This document shows positions 1-8,345 of a stretch of DNA of 16,714 nucleotides, in pieces. Source of the stretch: Chloracidobacterium sp. UBA6041 (GTDB lineage Bacteria > Acidobacteriota > Blastocatellia > Pyrinomonadales > Pyrinomonadaceae); NCBI GenBank assembly GCA_002427845.1, contig DIYZ01000063.1, positions 15,481 through 32,194 on the forward strand, in the 5' to 3' direction. Made by a program: the position numbers and the translations under genes. Below the pieces are notes generated by a model. That model saw only the letters and a program-made list of their open reading frames with translations, was not told the origin of the DNA and searched no databases. How positions within the stretch are numbered: position 1 is the stretch's first letter; the number at the start of each line of letters is the position of its first letter.

Positions 1-61
1 TCTTCCGCACATCGGCGGCAGAGCAGCAGGAAGGATAGCCGCCGGAATCGACAGTAATCAT
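1..61 (-). CDS. N-terminal fragment of an unidentified gene downstream of pdxH (cut by window edge)
   Basis: On the minus strand an ATG at 61-59 overlaps the last base of the pdxH stop codon (TAATG), and the frame stays open for the 20 codons left in the window, beginning MITVDSGGYPSCC. The TAATG junction is typical of translational coupling within an operon. No Shine-Dalgarno is evident, which fits re-initiation. The fragment is too short to assign a family. The alternative is that this is simply the 3' trailer of pdxH; the next few hundred bases outside the window would decide. On the plus strand, frame 1 is also open to a TAA at 55-57, but it has no recognisable content. Confidence 0.4.
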   Translation of the reverse strand, partial: MITVDSGGYPSCCSAADVRK

Positions 62-693
62 TACGGAGCCAGGCGGCTGATGGTCCAACTTCCATTTGCT
101 TGTCGCTCGTACAGAATTCGATCGTGCAGCCGGCCCGGGCGGCCTTTCCAAAACTCGATACGCTCAGGCAGCAGGCGATAGCCACCCCAATGCGCGGGGC
201 GATCAATATCGCGATCGAGATAAAGCTTCTCTAGCTCCTCAACCCGCTGTTGCAGCATTGCTCGTGAAGGAATCACGTCGCTTTGCGGTGAAGCGTGAGC
301 GCCAATCTGGCTTTCCCTTGGTCGCGTTTTGAAGTATTCGTCCGACTCGGCTTCAGAAATTCGTTCCACTCTTCCTTCGACACGCACCTGTCGCTCGAGT
401 TGCGGCCAATAAAAAACAAGCGCCGCGAATGGATTGGCGTCGAGATCACCGGCTTTCTTGCTGTTGTAGTTGGTGTAAAAGACAAAGCCGCCTTGGTCTG
501 CTTGTTTCAGCAACAGCAGACGCGCCGATGGCTTGCCATCGGCGGTAGCCGTCGCGAGTGTCATCGCCTCGGGCAAATGCATGCCCGTAGCCATCGCTTC
601 ATCCAACCAATGTTGAAAGAGCTTCAGTGGATTGCGATCGATGGCCCGCTCGTCGAGATCCTCAGCGGCATCGCTGTTTTGAGTTTCTTTCAT
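61..693 (-). CDS. pdxH: Pyridoxamine/pyridoxine 5'-phosphate oxidase
   Basis: Encodes 210 aa of a flavin (FMN)-dependent cytoplasmic oxidase that converts pyridoxamine-5'-P or pyridoxine-5'-P to pyridoxal-5'-P, the last step of B6 cofactor synthesis and salvage. Seen: the FMN-binding stretch PSARLLLLKQ then FVFYTNYNSKKAGDL, the central region ending in RPRESQIGAHASPQS, and the C-terminal signature WGGYRLLPERIEFW ... GRPGRLHDR ending RLAP. Length matches the family (E. coli PdxH is 218 aa). I chose the ATG at 693 (MKETQNSD). An in-frame ATG at 759 would add 22 residues (MRYFARSFAYF...), but these are encoded by the GCAAAG repeat at 719-832 and are not PdxH-like. An AGG lies a few bases before 693. 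It is probably the first gene of an operon with the partial gene at the window edge. Confidence 0.96.
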   Translation of the reverse strand: MKETQNSDAAEDLDERAIDRNPLKLFQHWLDEAMATGMHLPEAMTLATATADGKPSARLLLLKQADQGGFVFYTNYNSKKAGDLDANPFAALVFYWPQLERQVRVEGRVERISEAESDEYFKTRPRESQIGAHASPQSDVIPSRAMLQQRVEELEKLYLDRDIDRPAHWGGYRLLPERIEFWKGRPGRLHDRILYERQANGSWTISRLAP

Positions 694-718
694 GAACCTG
701 ATCTTATTTGGAAAAATG

Positions 719-832
719 TTAACCGCAAAGTACGCAAAGGATCGCGCAAAGTACCGCAAAGCCGGTCTAACTCCGCGCGCCTTTGCGCTGACTTTGCGCG
801 CCTCTGCGCTGCCTTTGCGTTCATTGCGGTTT
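719..832. repeat. GCAAAG-array long inverted repeat (REP/MITE-like)
   Basis: The left arm (721-761) begins AACCGCAAAG and has four GCAAAG units at 725, 734, 746 and 756. The right arm (about 779-831) has CTTTGC at 781, 792 and 813, variants CTCTGC at 802 and CATTGC at 822, and ends TTGCGGTTT, the complement of the left end. The arms are spaced by about 17 nt and would fold into a long imperfect stem. The element fills the gap between the thioesterase stop (832-834) and the pdxH start. It may terminate the upstream transcript, or be only a dispersed repeat. A decayed half copy occurs near 8149. Confidence 0.8.
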
Positions 833-1263
833 CATTTCTTTGTCTTTGTATAGGGAGCCAGACGAAGTTTCAGTTCAGCCGGAATCGGCACGGTTTCAAA
901 AGTATCGCGCCGCACCGCAGCAAGCACGAAATGAGCATTTGCGATAATCAGCTCGTCGCCCTTGCGCCGAACTTCGAAATCCAGGCGCATAGATTTGTTG
1001 CCAAACTTACCAACGTAAACGGAAACTTCCAGCAGATCATCCAACTGGGCCGCGTGATGGAAATCGCATTCAAGATGAACGCGCGGCAGCCAGACGTCCA
1101 ACTCGTCAAACATGACGCTATAGGGCAAGCCAACCGAGCGAAACAATTCCGTCTCAGCAAACTCAAAGAAGCGGATGTAGGCGCCGTAGAAGATTATGCG
1201 TGCCGCATCCACGTCGCCCCAACGGACACGCTCTTCGATCGTGTATTTTTGAAAATCCGGCAT
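832..1263 (-). CDS. YbgC/4HBT-family acyl-CoA thioesterase (hotdog fold)
   Basis: Encodes 143 aa, a single hotdog domain of the usual length (130-150 aa). The N-terminal motif VRWGDVDAARIIFYGAYIRF matches the 4-hydroxybenzoyl-CoA thioesterase pattern GDxDxxxIxFYxxY. The second Asp (about residue 19) corresponds to the catalytic aspartate of 4HBT. The rest (LECDFHHAAQLDDLLEVSVYV, then SMRLDFEVRRKGDELIIANAHFVLAAV) is the central strand region of the fold. It should hydrolyse an acyl- or aroyl-CoA in the cytoplasm; the substrate cannot be read from sequence. No strong Shine-Dalgarno precedes the ATG at 1263. It lies between two palindromic elements (719-832 and 1288-1314), so co-transcription with its neighbours is not assured. 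Confidence 0.88.
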   Translation of the reverse strand: MPDFQKYTIEERVRWGDVDAARIIFYGAYIRFFEFAETELFRSVGLPYSVMFDELDVWLPRVHLECDFHHAAQLDDLLEVSVYVGKFGNKSMRLDFEVRRKGDELIIANAHFVLAAVRRDTFETVPIPAELKLRLAPYTKTKK

Positions 1264-1287
1264 TTAATTACTTGATTCGATGGCCGA

Positions 1288-1314
1288 AGCCTGACCCTCG
1301 CTAACGGTCAGGCT
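1288..1314. repeat. CCTGACC perfect hairpin
   Basis: A 9-bp perfect inverted repeat (AGCCTGACC at 1288-1296, GGTCAGGCT at 1306-1314) with a 9-nt loop, CTCGCTAAC. It sits in the 103-bp gap between the hybrid kinase stop (1367) and the thioesterase start (1263). There is no T-run on either side, so it is a weak candidate as an intrinsic terminator. It resembles REP-type elements in size, but I see only one copy here. Confidence 0.55.
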
Positions 1315-1366
1315 CTGGCCTGATCCTTTGCTCCGCACGCGACCCAGCGCCGGCGGTACTGACAAC

Positions 1367-4300
1367 TCAAGTCACCAATCTTTCCGGCTCTGACAATTCT
1401 GTTCGCGCTACTTCTGCCACGGTTGAAATGAGTTCGTTGAGTTCGACCGGCTTGGCCAGGTAGCGCTGGTAGCCAGCCGCAAGCGCGTGTTCTTTGTCCG
1501 CTTCCCCGGCGTAAGCGGTAATCGCGATCGCCGGAATCTTTGGGGCAATGTTCAGCGCGATCACTTTTCGAATCAGCTCGTAGCCGTCTTCGCCCGGCAT
1601 AGCAATATCTGAGATCAGCACGTCGGGTCGGAAAATCTTTATAGCTTCGATAGCTTCAGCCGCGGATGACACGGCGGTAACGTCAGCGCTGCGGCGTGAG
1701 AGAGCTGCGGTTAGCAATTCCAAAGTGTCATCATCGTCGTCCACGATTAGCACGCGCAAGCCAGACAAAACCAGCTGCGATTTCAAACGCTCTTGTTGGC
1801 TTTCCGGCTCTGTTTGAGTTTCCACAGCCATTTGCGTAATGGCGCCGACCAGTGGCAGCCGCACTGTAAACGTTGCGCCCTGGCCTTCACCAGCGCTCAT
1901 GGCTTCAATCATGCCACCGTGGATTTCGATCAAGTGCCTGGCGATGGCCAGTCCGAGTCCGAGTCCCCCGTGCTGCCTTGTTGAGGTGCTATCAGCCTGC
2001 CGAAATCTATCAAACACAAACGGCAGGAACTCCTTCGTAATGCCCTGGCCGGTATCAACGACCGATATCTCAACTTCCGTATCGTGGCGAAGTTGCACAG
2101 AAACTTTCCCACCCGCCGGAGTAAACTTAACGGCATTCGAGAGCAGGTTCCAAAAGACCTGTTGTAGTCTGTTTGCATCACCGGAGACAGCCGCGGGCTC
2201 CTGCTCGAAGTTTATTTCGATTTGAATTCCCTTGGCCTCGGCCGTGGGGCGCACCACGTTAATTGCAGACTCCAACACGGGTGCCAGCTCGATGGGCTGC
2301 AGCTCCAGATACAAGTTGCCGGTAATAATTCTTGAGACATCAAGAATGTCATCAATGATTTGAGCCTGGGCCCTGGCGTTTCGGTTAATCGTTTCGATAG
2401 CACGGGTAGCCATCTCGCTGTCGAGTGAATCTCCTTCAAGCATTCGCGACCAACCCAGGATCGCGGTCAGGGGCGTGCGCAGTTCGTGAGAGACAGTCGC
2501 CAGAAATTCATCCTTGAGCCGGTTTGATTCCTCCGCAGTGGCCCGGGCAGTACTTTCGCGTTCGAGCAGACCAAAGTTTTCGATCGCTACGGCGGTCAGG
2601 TTTGCGGCCATGCGCATCGCCGTGGCATGTTCTTGCTGGTAAGCCGCCGGTTCGTATGATTGCACTTCAATCGTGCCAATGATGCGACGCATCACCGACA
2701 TCGGTGCGGAGAGAGAAGATTGTGGCCGCAAGCCGTTGTCGGGACCAACGAGGACGGCCGGATGACCGCGCGTGCTGGTCATGTAATCGTTGGTGATGAT
2801 CACTTGTTTGGTTCTAATGGTACGACTGTTTGGACCAGTAGAATTAACCGGCATTGGCGGAAGCTCTGAGGTATCGATCTCCTCCCCATCACCCCACCCA
2901 TAGCAGGCCGTACGTACGTCGCGAAGCGGATCGTAAAGAGAAACGAAGAGTCCGTCACAGGGAACCGACAAAAGTGTGAATTCTTTCAGGCCGCGAAAGA
3001 TCGCCAATAGATCGCGAGCGGTGCCGAGCGTTTGCGCCAGGCCGGCGACTTTTTCCAGAAGTCGTTCATATTCCGACAAAGCTTTTTGATCGGCCTGACG
3101 CAGCGCTTCTTCAGCTTGCCGGCGCGTACTGATGTCTCTGGCGACGCCCTGTATGCCCACTGGCTTCCCTTGATTCATTGCCAACCTGCTGCTGATTTCC
3201 AATGTCAGCAGGCGGCCATCTTTGGCGCGCACATCCACTTCATAGTTAGTGCGTTCCTCACCGGCTAACTTACGTTCGGTCATGCGACGCGCGCTATCAG
3301 TCGACCGGGGCGTGAGGAAATCGGACATATTCATTCCCAGCAACTCGGTTTGTGAATAACCGGTAAGCGACTCAACGGCCTTGTTAACTGAGGTAACGTT
3401 TCCTTCGAGATCCAGGGTAAACACAATGTCGTTAGCGTTCTCCACCAGTTGGCGGTAGCGCTCTTCGCTCTCTCGTAGAGCTTCTTCGGCCCGCTCGTGA
3501 TCAGTGAGAGTCTTGCGTACCTTGCGCTCCGAAGCTCGTAACTCCGAGGCTGAACCTTCGGCCGCCTTGCGGGCTGCGACTTGTGAGTGCGTGAGACCAA
3601 AGAAGACCAAACTCATCAAGAGACCGCCCAGGGCCGTGTAGTAGACAGATGCTTTATTTGCGGCAGAAAAGAATTCCGGACGAGAAGCAAAAGTGAGCGT
3701 CCAAACTCGGTCGGCTACATCTACTGTGGTTGCTGTTGCCAATCGCGGCGACGTGCTGGACCGACTTGCGCTGCCTGCTATAGCAGCCGTGTCATAGAGT
3801 AAGTTCGCCGCAGAGGCTTCCGGTCCATCGTAAAGCCGCAAGTCAATGCCACTAGTGCTCCTGATGGCCATAACGGTTTTTATGAAGTCTGCAGCGCGAA
3901 ATTGACTGTAAACAAAACCCGACAAGGCCTCGCGGCGCTCACTCGTGCTGGTTGGAGTGCGGTCATTCTCATAAACCGGCGCGTAGATAAAAAATCCGAT
4001 CTGCTTGTTTCCATCGTTTTCCCCAGTCAGCGAGACTGGGCCAGTAACGGCAGGCAAGCCTGTGTCTCGAGCCTTTTCAATAGCCGCCCGGCGAGCGGGA
4101 TCAGCGTGCATGTCATAGCCAATGACAGCTTGATCGCGCCGATCCAACGGTTCGAAGTAGATAACAGGGTTGTATTCGTCCTGGTTCTGTTTCGGCCAGA
4201 TACGAAAGTCTTTGAGCCCCTGGCGTTGCATGGAAGCTGTGAATGAGTCTTGGTGATCTCTTTTTACCCGAGCCAGGTAACCAATCCCCTGCGCAGCCGG

Positions 4301-4603
4301 ATATTGATCCAATTCCAGGCGCTCTACGAAATTGTGAAACTGACTGGGAGTAATCGACTGCGCCACGCCAAACAAGCCGGTGCCGGCGCGCAGCAGCTCG
4401 ATGTAGAATCTGGGCCTTCCCCTTACATAGGTAGTCAATTCCTGGGTAGACGTGCTGAAGCGGGCGCGGTCTCTTGCGTCGGCAGTGCGCCAGACGTAGT
4501 AAGAAAAGAAGGAGGTAATCAGCAGACCGAGAACCAATACGAAATACGGGACGAAGTCACGTCTGGGCCTCGGTCCATTACGCTTTGATTCGGTCGGTTC
4601 CAT
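1367..4603 (-). CDS. Hybrid sensor histidine kinase (CHASE-PAS-GAF-HisKA-HATPase-REC)
   Basis: Encodes 1078 aa, a membrane-anchored two-component hybrid kinase. In order: TM1 at about 18-37; an extracytoplasmic CHASE-type sensor at about 60-300 (FYIELLRAGTGLFGVAQ ... QGIGYLARV); TM2 at about 318-338; a coiled-coil linker; PAS at about 380-495 (YRQLVENANDIVFTLDLEGN ... GYSQTELLGM, PAC-type end GIQGVARDIS); GAF at about 510-680; HisKA with phospho-acceptor His706 in SHELRTP; HATPase_c with N-box NLLSNAVKFT (819-828), G1 DTGQGI (850) and G2 GGLGLGL (879); and a C-terminal receiver with VDDDDD (954-959), phospho-acceptor Asp999 (ISDIAMP) and Lys1051. All catalytic residues are present. There is no separate response regulator or output domain in the window, so the partner must be elsewhere. 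The ligand of the CHASE domain is unknown. Confidence 0.95.
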   Translation of the reverse strand: MEPTESKRNGPRPRRDFVPYFVLVLGLLITSFFSYYVWRTADARDRARFSTSTQELTTYVRGRPRFYIELLRAGTGLFGVAQSITPSQFHNFVERLELDQYPAAQGIGYLARVKRDHQDSFTASMQRQGLKDFRIWPKQNQDEYNPVIYFEPLDRRDQAVIGYDMHADPARRAAIEKARDTGLPAVTGPVSLTGENDGNKQIGFFIYAPVYENDRTPTSTSERREALSGFVYSQFRAADFIKTVMAIRSTSGIDLRLYDGPEASAANLLYDTAAIAGSASRSSTSPRLATATTVDVADRVWTLTFASRPEFFSAANKASVYYTALGGLLMSLVFFGLTHSQVAARKAAEGSASELRASERKVRKTLTDHERAEEALRESEERYRQLVENANDIVFTLDLEGNVTSVNKAVESLTGYSQTELLGMNMSDFLTPRSTDSARRMTERKLAGEERTNYEVDVRAKDGRLLTLEISSRLAMNQGKPVGIQGVARDISTRRQAEEALRQADQKALSEYERLLEKVAGLAQTLGTARDLLAIFRGLKEFTLLSVPCDGLFVSLYDPLRDVRTACYGWGDGEEIDTSELPPMPVNSTGPNSRTIRTKQVIITNDYMTSTRGHPAVLVGPDNGLRPQSSLSAPMSVMRRIIGTIEVQSYEPAAYQQEHATAMRMAANLTAVAIENFGLLERESTARATAEESNRLKDEFLATVSHELRTPLTAILGWSRMLEGDSLDSEMATRAIETINRNARAQAQIIDDILDVSRIITGNLYLELQPIELAPVLESAINVVRPTAEAKGIQIEINFEQEPAAVSGDANRLQQVFWNLLSNAVKFTPAGGKVSVQLRHDTEVEISVVDTGQGITKEFLPFVFDRFRQADSTSTRQHGGLGLGLAIARHLIEIHGGMIEAMSAGEGQGATFTVRLPLVGAITQMAVETQTEPESQQERLKSQLVLSGLRVLIVDDDDDTLELLTAALSRRSADVTAVSSAAEAIEAIKIFRPDVLISDIAMPGEDGYELIRKVIALNIAPKIPAIAITAYAGEADKEHALAAGYQRYLAKPVELNELISTVAEVARTELSEPERLVT

Positions 4604-4784
4604 TCGTTTGCTCTATTATTTACCGGTGTGTGAGAACTTCTCGCTGCACGCATATTGGTCTAGTCATGCGTCGTCGTTTTCAGCCAGGCTCCACAACACT
4701 CTATCTTGCTCAGGCCTGCGGGCTCACGATCGGCTTAGTCCGAGTTGTCTATTAAGTATTCGCGCGCGGACATCCCGTATCGCG
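4604..4784. other. Intergenic gap upstream of the hybrid kinase
   Basis: A 181-bp gap between the kinase start and the stop of the VWA gene, both on the minus strand. It should carry the kinase promoter. An AT-rich TAAATAATAG lies just upstream of the start on the minus strand and could hold a -10 hexamer, but no convincing -35 pairs with it. I see no repeat, RNA gene or small ORF of note. Confidence 0.4.
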
Positions 4785-6158
4785 TTATCTGACACGGCTG
4801 GTTCGTCGTCGAAGAAAATCTATCAAAACAAACTGCGAAAGATTATTCGGGTTTGCAAAGTAGGCCTTGCCGTTTGTCATCGCAGTCATTTGCTTCACAA
4901 ACTCGATCAGGTAGAAATCACTCGCGAGCATAAATGTATTGATCATTATACCGGCTTTGCGGCAGGCCTGGACCTCTTTGAAGGTGGCTTCCATAACAAA
5001 CGGGTCGCCGCCCATCGAGTTTTTATAAAGCCGGCGCGCAGCGGTGGTAGAGGGACCAGCAGTTCTTCCGCCCATTGGCTGGCCCGGAGATTTGTGGCGG
5101 CCCGAACCGACAGACGTGGACGTCTGTCCTGCGCCTTCAACAAAACATGCAGTCGGCTTGCCGTCCGTAACCATCACAATTTGCTTCATCTCTTTGCGCT
5201 GCGATTGGAGTATGCGGCGCGCAAGCCTGAGGCCCTCGGCGGTGTTTGTGTGATAAGGGCCAACTTGCGTCGTAGCGAGTTTGGCGAGCGGAAGCTCCTC
5301 GGCGCTGTCGTGAAAGAGCACAATCTTGAGCGAGTCGCCCGGATACTGAGTACGAATCAAATGCGCCAGCGCGAGGGCAACTTTCTTCGCGGGTGTAAAC
5401 CGATCCTCGCCATAGAGAATCATGGAATGCGAACAGTCGAGCATTACCACTGTTGCACATGACGATTGATAGTCACACTGATGGACGTGCAAATCGCTGT
5501 ATTCGAGATTGAGCGGGACTGTTAACCCCTCGCGCTGGATGGCCGACAGCAGAGTTGTGTTCACATCGAGGTTGATCGTGTCGCCAAACTCGTAAAGCTT
5601 GCTGGCGGCGGCAGCTTCCACACCCGTCGAAAGATGCGGTGTATCGTGGCGCCCTACAGAACTCTTGCCCAAACTGCCGAGCAGGTTTCGCAGTGTTTTG
5701 TAACCAAGAAAGTCCAGGCCCTTTTCGGTAACTTCAAACTTAACGTTGCGCGGCAAAGGCTCTGAAACTTCGGGCATGCCCATTCCCGGCTGATCTCGCC
5801 GCGGCGCGGGCTGTTGCGGCGGCTCTTCCTTGAGCTTCAGATAACCCTCTTCAACCAGCCGTTCGATCAACTGATTGAGCATCTCTTCGAGCAGCGAGCC
5901 CTTATACTGGCCGTCGTTATCAGCGAGCATCTCCTTGATCTGATGCTGATCCAGAAGGCCCTGGTCCATCAGCGCCTGCAACAGGGCGCGGCGCAGGGCA
6001 TCGAGCGACGTGTCCTGCGGGTGCCGCTGGCGAGTCCAGTAGTAATCGTCGTCGAAGCCGGAATCGAGGAGCGAATCGGACAGACCTTCCATCAAGTCAC
6101 CGAGATTTATTCCGGAGACGTCGAGACCTTTGAATTTTGAGTAGCGCGTGAACTTCAT
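4785..6158 (-). CDS. CoxE-like VWA-domain protein, partner of MoxR ATPase
   Basis: Encodes 457 aa with no signal peptide or TM segment. The N-terminal 110 residues are helical and acidic; a Pro-rich linker spans about 112-135; the VWA domain follows from about 235. The MIDAS metal site is complete: DCSHS (241-245), Thr306 (HTNTAEG) and TDGKP (331-335). Such proteins pair with MoxR AAA+ ATPases (RavA/ViaA and CbbQ/CbbO are known examples) to remodel or metallate client complexes; the client is unknown here. The start at 6158 was chosen because the protein begins MKFTRYSKFKGLDVSGINL, AGGA lies about 7 nt upstream, and the ATG overlaps the stop of the gene before it (TGATG). The 16-residue upstream extension in frame comes from the inserted repeat region. 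Odd: residues about 340-376 are a Gly/Ser/Thr-rich stretch inside the VWA fold. Confidence 0.88.
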   Translation of the reverse strand: MKFTRYSKFKGLDVSGINLGDLMEGLSDSLLDSGFDDDYYWTRQRHPQDTSLDALRRALLQALMDQGLLDQHQIKEMLADNDGQYKGSLLEEMLNQLIERLVEEGYLKLKEEPPQQPAPRRDQPGMGMPEVSEPLPRNVKFEVTEKGLDFLGYKTLRNLLGSLGKSSVGRHDTPHLSTGVEAAAASKLYEFGDTINLDVNTTLLSAIQREGLTVPLNLEYSDLHVHQCDYQSSCATVVMLDCSHSMILYGEDRFTPAKKVALALAHLIRTQYPGDSLKIVLFHDSAEELPLAKLATTQVGPYHTNTAEGLRLARRILQSQRKEMKQIVMVTDGKPTACFVEGAGQTSTSVGSGRHKSPGQPMGGRTAGPSTTAARRLYKNSMGGDPFVMEATFKEVQACRKAGIMINTFMLASDFYLIEFVKQMTAMTNGKAYFANPNNLSQFVLIDFLRRRTSRVR

Positions 6159-6616
6159 CACGTATCCTGTCCATCCGGAATTAACAAATCGGCCACAGAT
6201 AAACACGGATTTTCACGGATTGTCTTCCGAGGATTATCAAAGAGCAGTCGCTTAAATTCAGGCTTGAGGCCAAAATTCAAGAGAAGGCCCACTTCAATAT
6301 CGGTAGCGCGCAAATAGTTCAGCAGTTGAGCGGTGTGAGAAGAATCCAAAGAGCGCGCCGCTTTGAGCTCAAGTAGCACGCAATCTTCCACAAGCATGTC
6401 GGCGCTAAAGTCTCCGACTTTGTGGCCGCGGAAGCGGACCGGTATTTCTATTTGTCGGCAGACCTTGAGATTCATCGAGTTCAGAGCGACTTCTAGAGAT
6501 TTCTCATAGACCGACTCAAGAAAGCCATGGCCGAGCTCATTGTAGACCTCGTAGAAAACTCCGATAATCTTTTGAGTTATTTCTCCGTGCTTGAATCCGT
6601 GATTATCCATGTTCAT
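6158..6616 (-). CDS. GxxExxY protein, PD-(D/E)XK nuclease-like fold (PDDEXK_3)
   Basis: Encodes 152 aa. The family-defining GFLESVY (Gly31, Glu34, Tyr37) is present, preceded by IIGVFYEVYNELGHG. A PD-(D/E)XK-like active site is visible: Asp73 (SADMLVED), then Glu83 and Lys85 (LLELKAA), then Gln97 in AQLLNYLRAT. These families share the restriction-endonuclease fold, but the cellular role of GxxExxY proteins is not established as far as I know. The ATG at 6616 lies 8 nt after the MoxR stop and inside an inverted-repeat arm (6594-6624); a second ATG at 6610 is also possible. The TGA overlaps the VWA start by one base. The C-terminal codons for IRENPCLSVA are read through the opposite repeat arm (6191-6221). 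It therefore looks like an insertion that has become part of the operon. There is no good Shine-Dalgarno, so translation may be coupled to MoxR. Confidence 0.88.
   Translation of the reverse strand: MNMDNHGFKHGEITQKIIGVFYEVYNELGHGFLESVYEKSLEVALNSMNLKVCRQIEIPVRFRGHKVGDFSADMLVEDCVLLELKAARSLDSSHTAQLLNYLRATDIEVGLLLNFGLKPEFKRLLFDNPRKTIRENPCLSVADLLIPDGQDT
6191..6221 (+). repeat. Left inverted-repeat arm of the GxxExxY element
   Basis: A 31-nt arm, GGCCACAGAT... ending CACGGATT, lying within the 3' coding part of the GxxExxY gene. It differs from its partner arm at positions 11, 16, 21 and 22. It could also form a hairpin in the mRNA with the other arm, 372 nt away. Confidence 0.8.
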
Positions 6617-6624
6617 CTGTGGCC
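6594..6624 (-). repeat. Right inverted-repeat arm of the GxxExxY element
   Basis: The complement of the left arm at 27 of 31 positions. It contains the start codon (6616-6614) and the first codons of the GxxExxY gene, and its outer edge touches the MoxR stop codon. Any change of repeat sequence would alter the N-terminus MNMDNHG. Confidence 0.8.
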
Positions 6625-8112
<1,488 letters not shown>

Positions 8113-8148
8113 GTTCATCCTTATTAGTAGAAAATATTTATGAGAATT

Positions 8149-8170
8149 TTAACCGCAAAGAGCACAAAGT
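8149..8170. repeat. Decayed half copy of the GCAAAG repeat
   Basis: TTAACCGCAAAG followed by AGCACAAAGTACG matches the left edge of the element at 719 (TTAACCGCAAAGTACGCAAAG) with small differences. The opposite arm is missing. It lies just upstream of moxR, as the complete copy lies just upstream of pdxH. Confidence 0.55.
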
Positions 8171-8212
8171 ACGAACGCTACGGAATAGAAAGGCACGACG
8201 GTCAACCTCACA

Positions 8213-8345
8213 AGCGGTTTTACAGAACCGCTCGCGGTAGCGAGCCGATACAAGACGCAACGGGGGTTAGCGATGATGAAGCCCGGCCGTACTTCTAGCC
8301 CGTTGGATGCCAACATCCGCTCGCTACCGCTAGCGGTTCTGTAAC
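8213..8345. repeat. CCGCTAGCGG-type double-hairpin element (REPIN-like)
   Basis: Inverted arms of about 28 nt: 8219-8247 (TTTACAGAACCGCT then CGCGGTAGCGAGCCG) and 8318-8345, whose complement reads GTTACAGAACCGCT then AGCGGTAGCGAGCG. Each arm is itself palindromic: CTCGC-GGTA-GCGAG on the left and CCGCTAGCGG on the right. A further perfect 7-bp hairpin, AGCGGTT/AACCGCT, sits at 8213-8232. The arrangement of two hairpins facing each other across about 70 nt is what REPIN elements look like. Confidence 0.7.

Larger units (their letters stand above)
6191..6624. mobile_element. Putative inverted-repeat-bounded element carrying the GxxExxY gene
   Basis: The ends are 31-nt imperfect inverted repeats: 6191-6221 (begins GGCCACAGATAAACACGGAT) and the complement of 6594-6624 (begins GGCCACAGATGAACATGGAT). 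They match at 27 of 31 positions. The right end abuts the MoxR stop codon (6625-6627). Removing 6191-6624 would leave a MoxR-VWA junction with a 32-nt spacer that keeps the VWA ribosome-binding site. I found no clear target-site duplication (flanks ACAAATC and CTAACTG), and no transposase is present, so movement is an inference. The left arm itself contains CACGGAT twice at a 10-nt spacing. Confidence 0.5.

Noticed and set aside
693..759. Longer PdxH start giving MRYFARSFAYFAVNIF at the N-terminus
   Set aside because: The extra residues are encoded partly by the palindromic repeat and do not resemble PdxH; the ATG at 693 gives a normal length.
719..832. CRISPR array reading of the GCAAAG units
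   Set aside because: Units are only 6 nt, spacing is 9-12 nt, and they reverse orientation halfway; there are no spacers and no cas genes.
295..1275. Plus-strand 326-codon open frame across pdxH and the thioesterase
   Set aside because: It runs antisense to two well-recognised proteins and through the GCAAAG repeat; the translated product has no family features.
4604..4784. Small RNA or riboswitch upstream of the hybrid kinase
   Set aside because: No conserved riboswitch core or strong hairpin with T-run was recognised.
4608..5462. 284-codon plus-strand ORF in the VWA gene region
   Set aside because: Antisense to the VWA gene with its complete MIDAS motif; Cys/His/Arg-rich shadow product.
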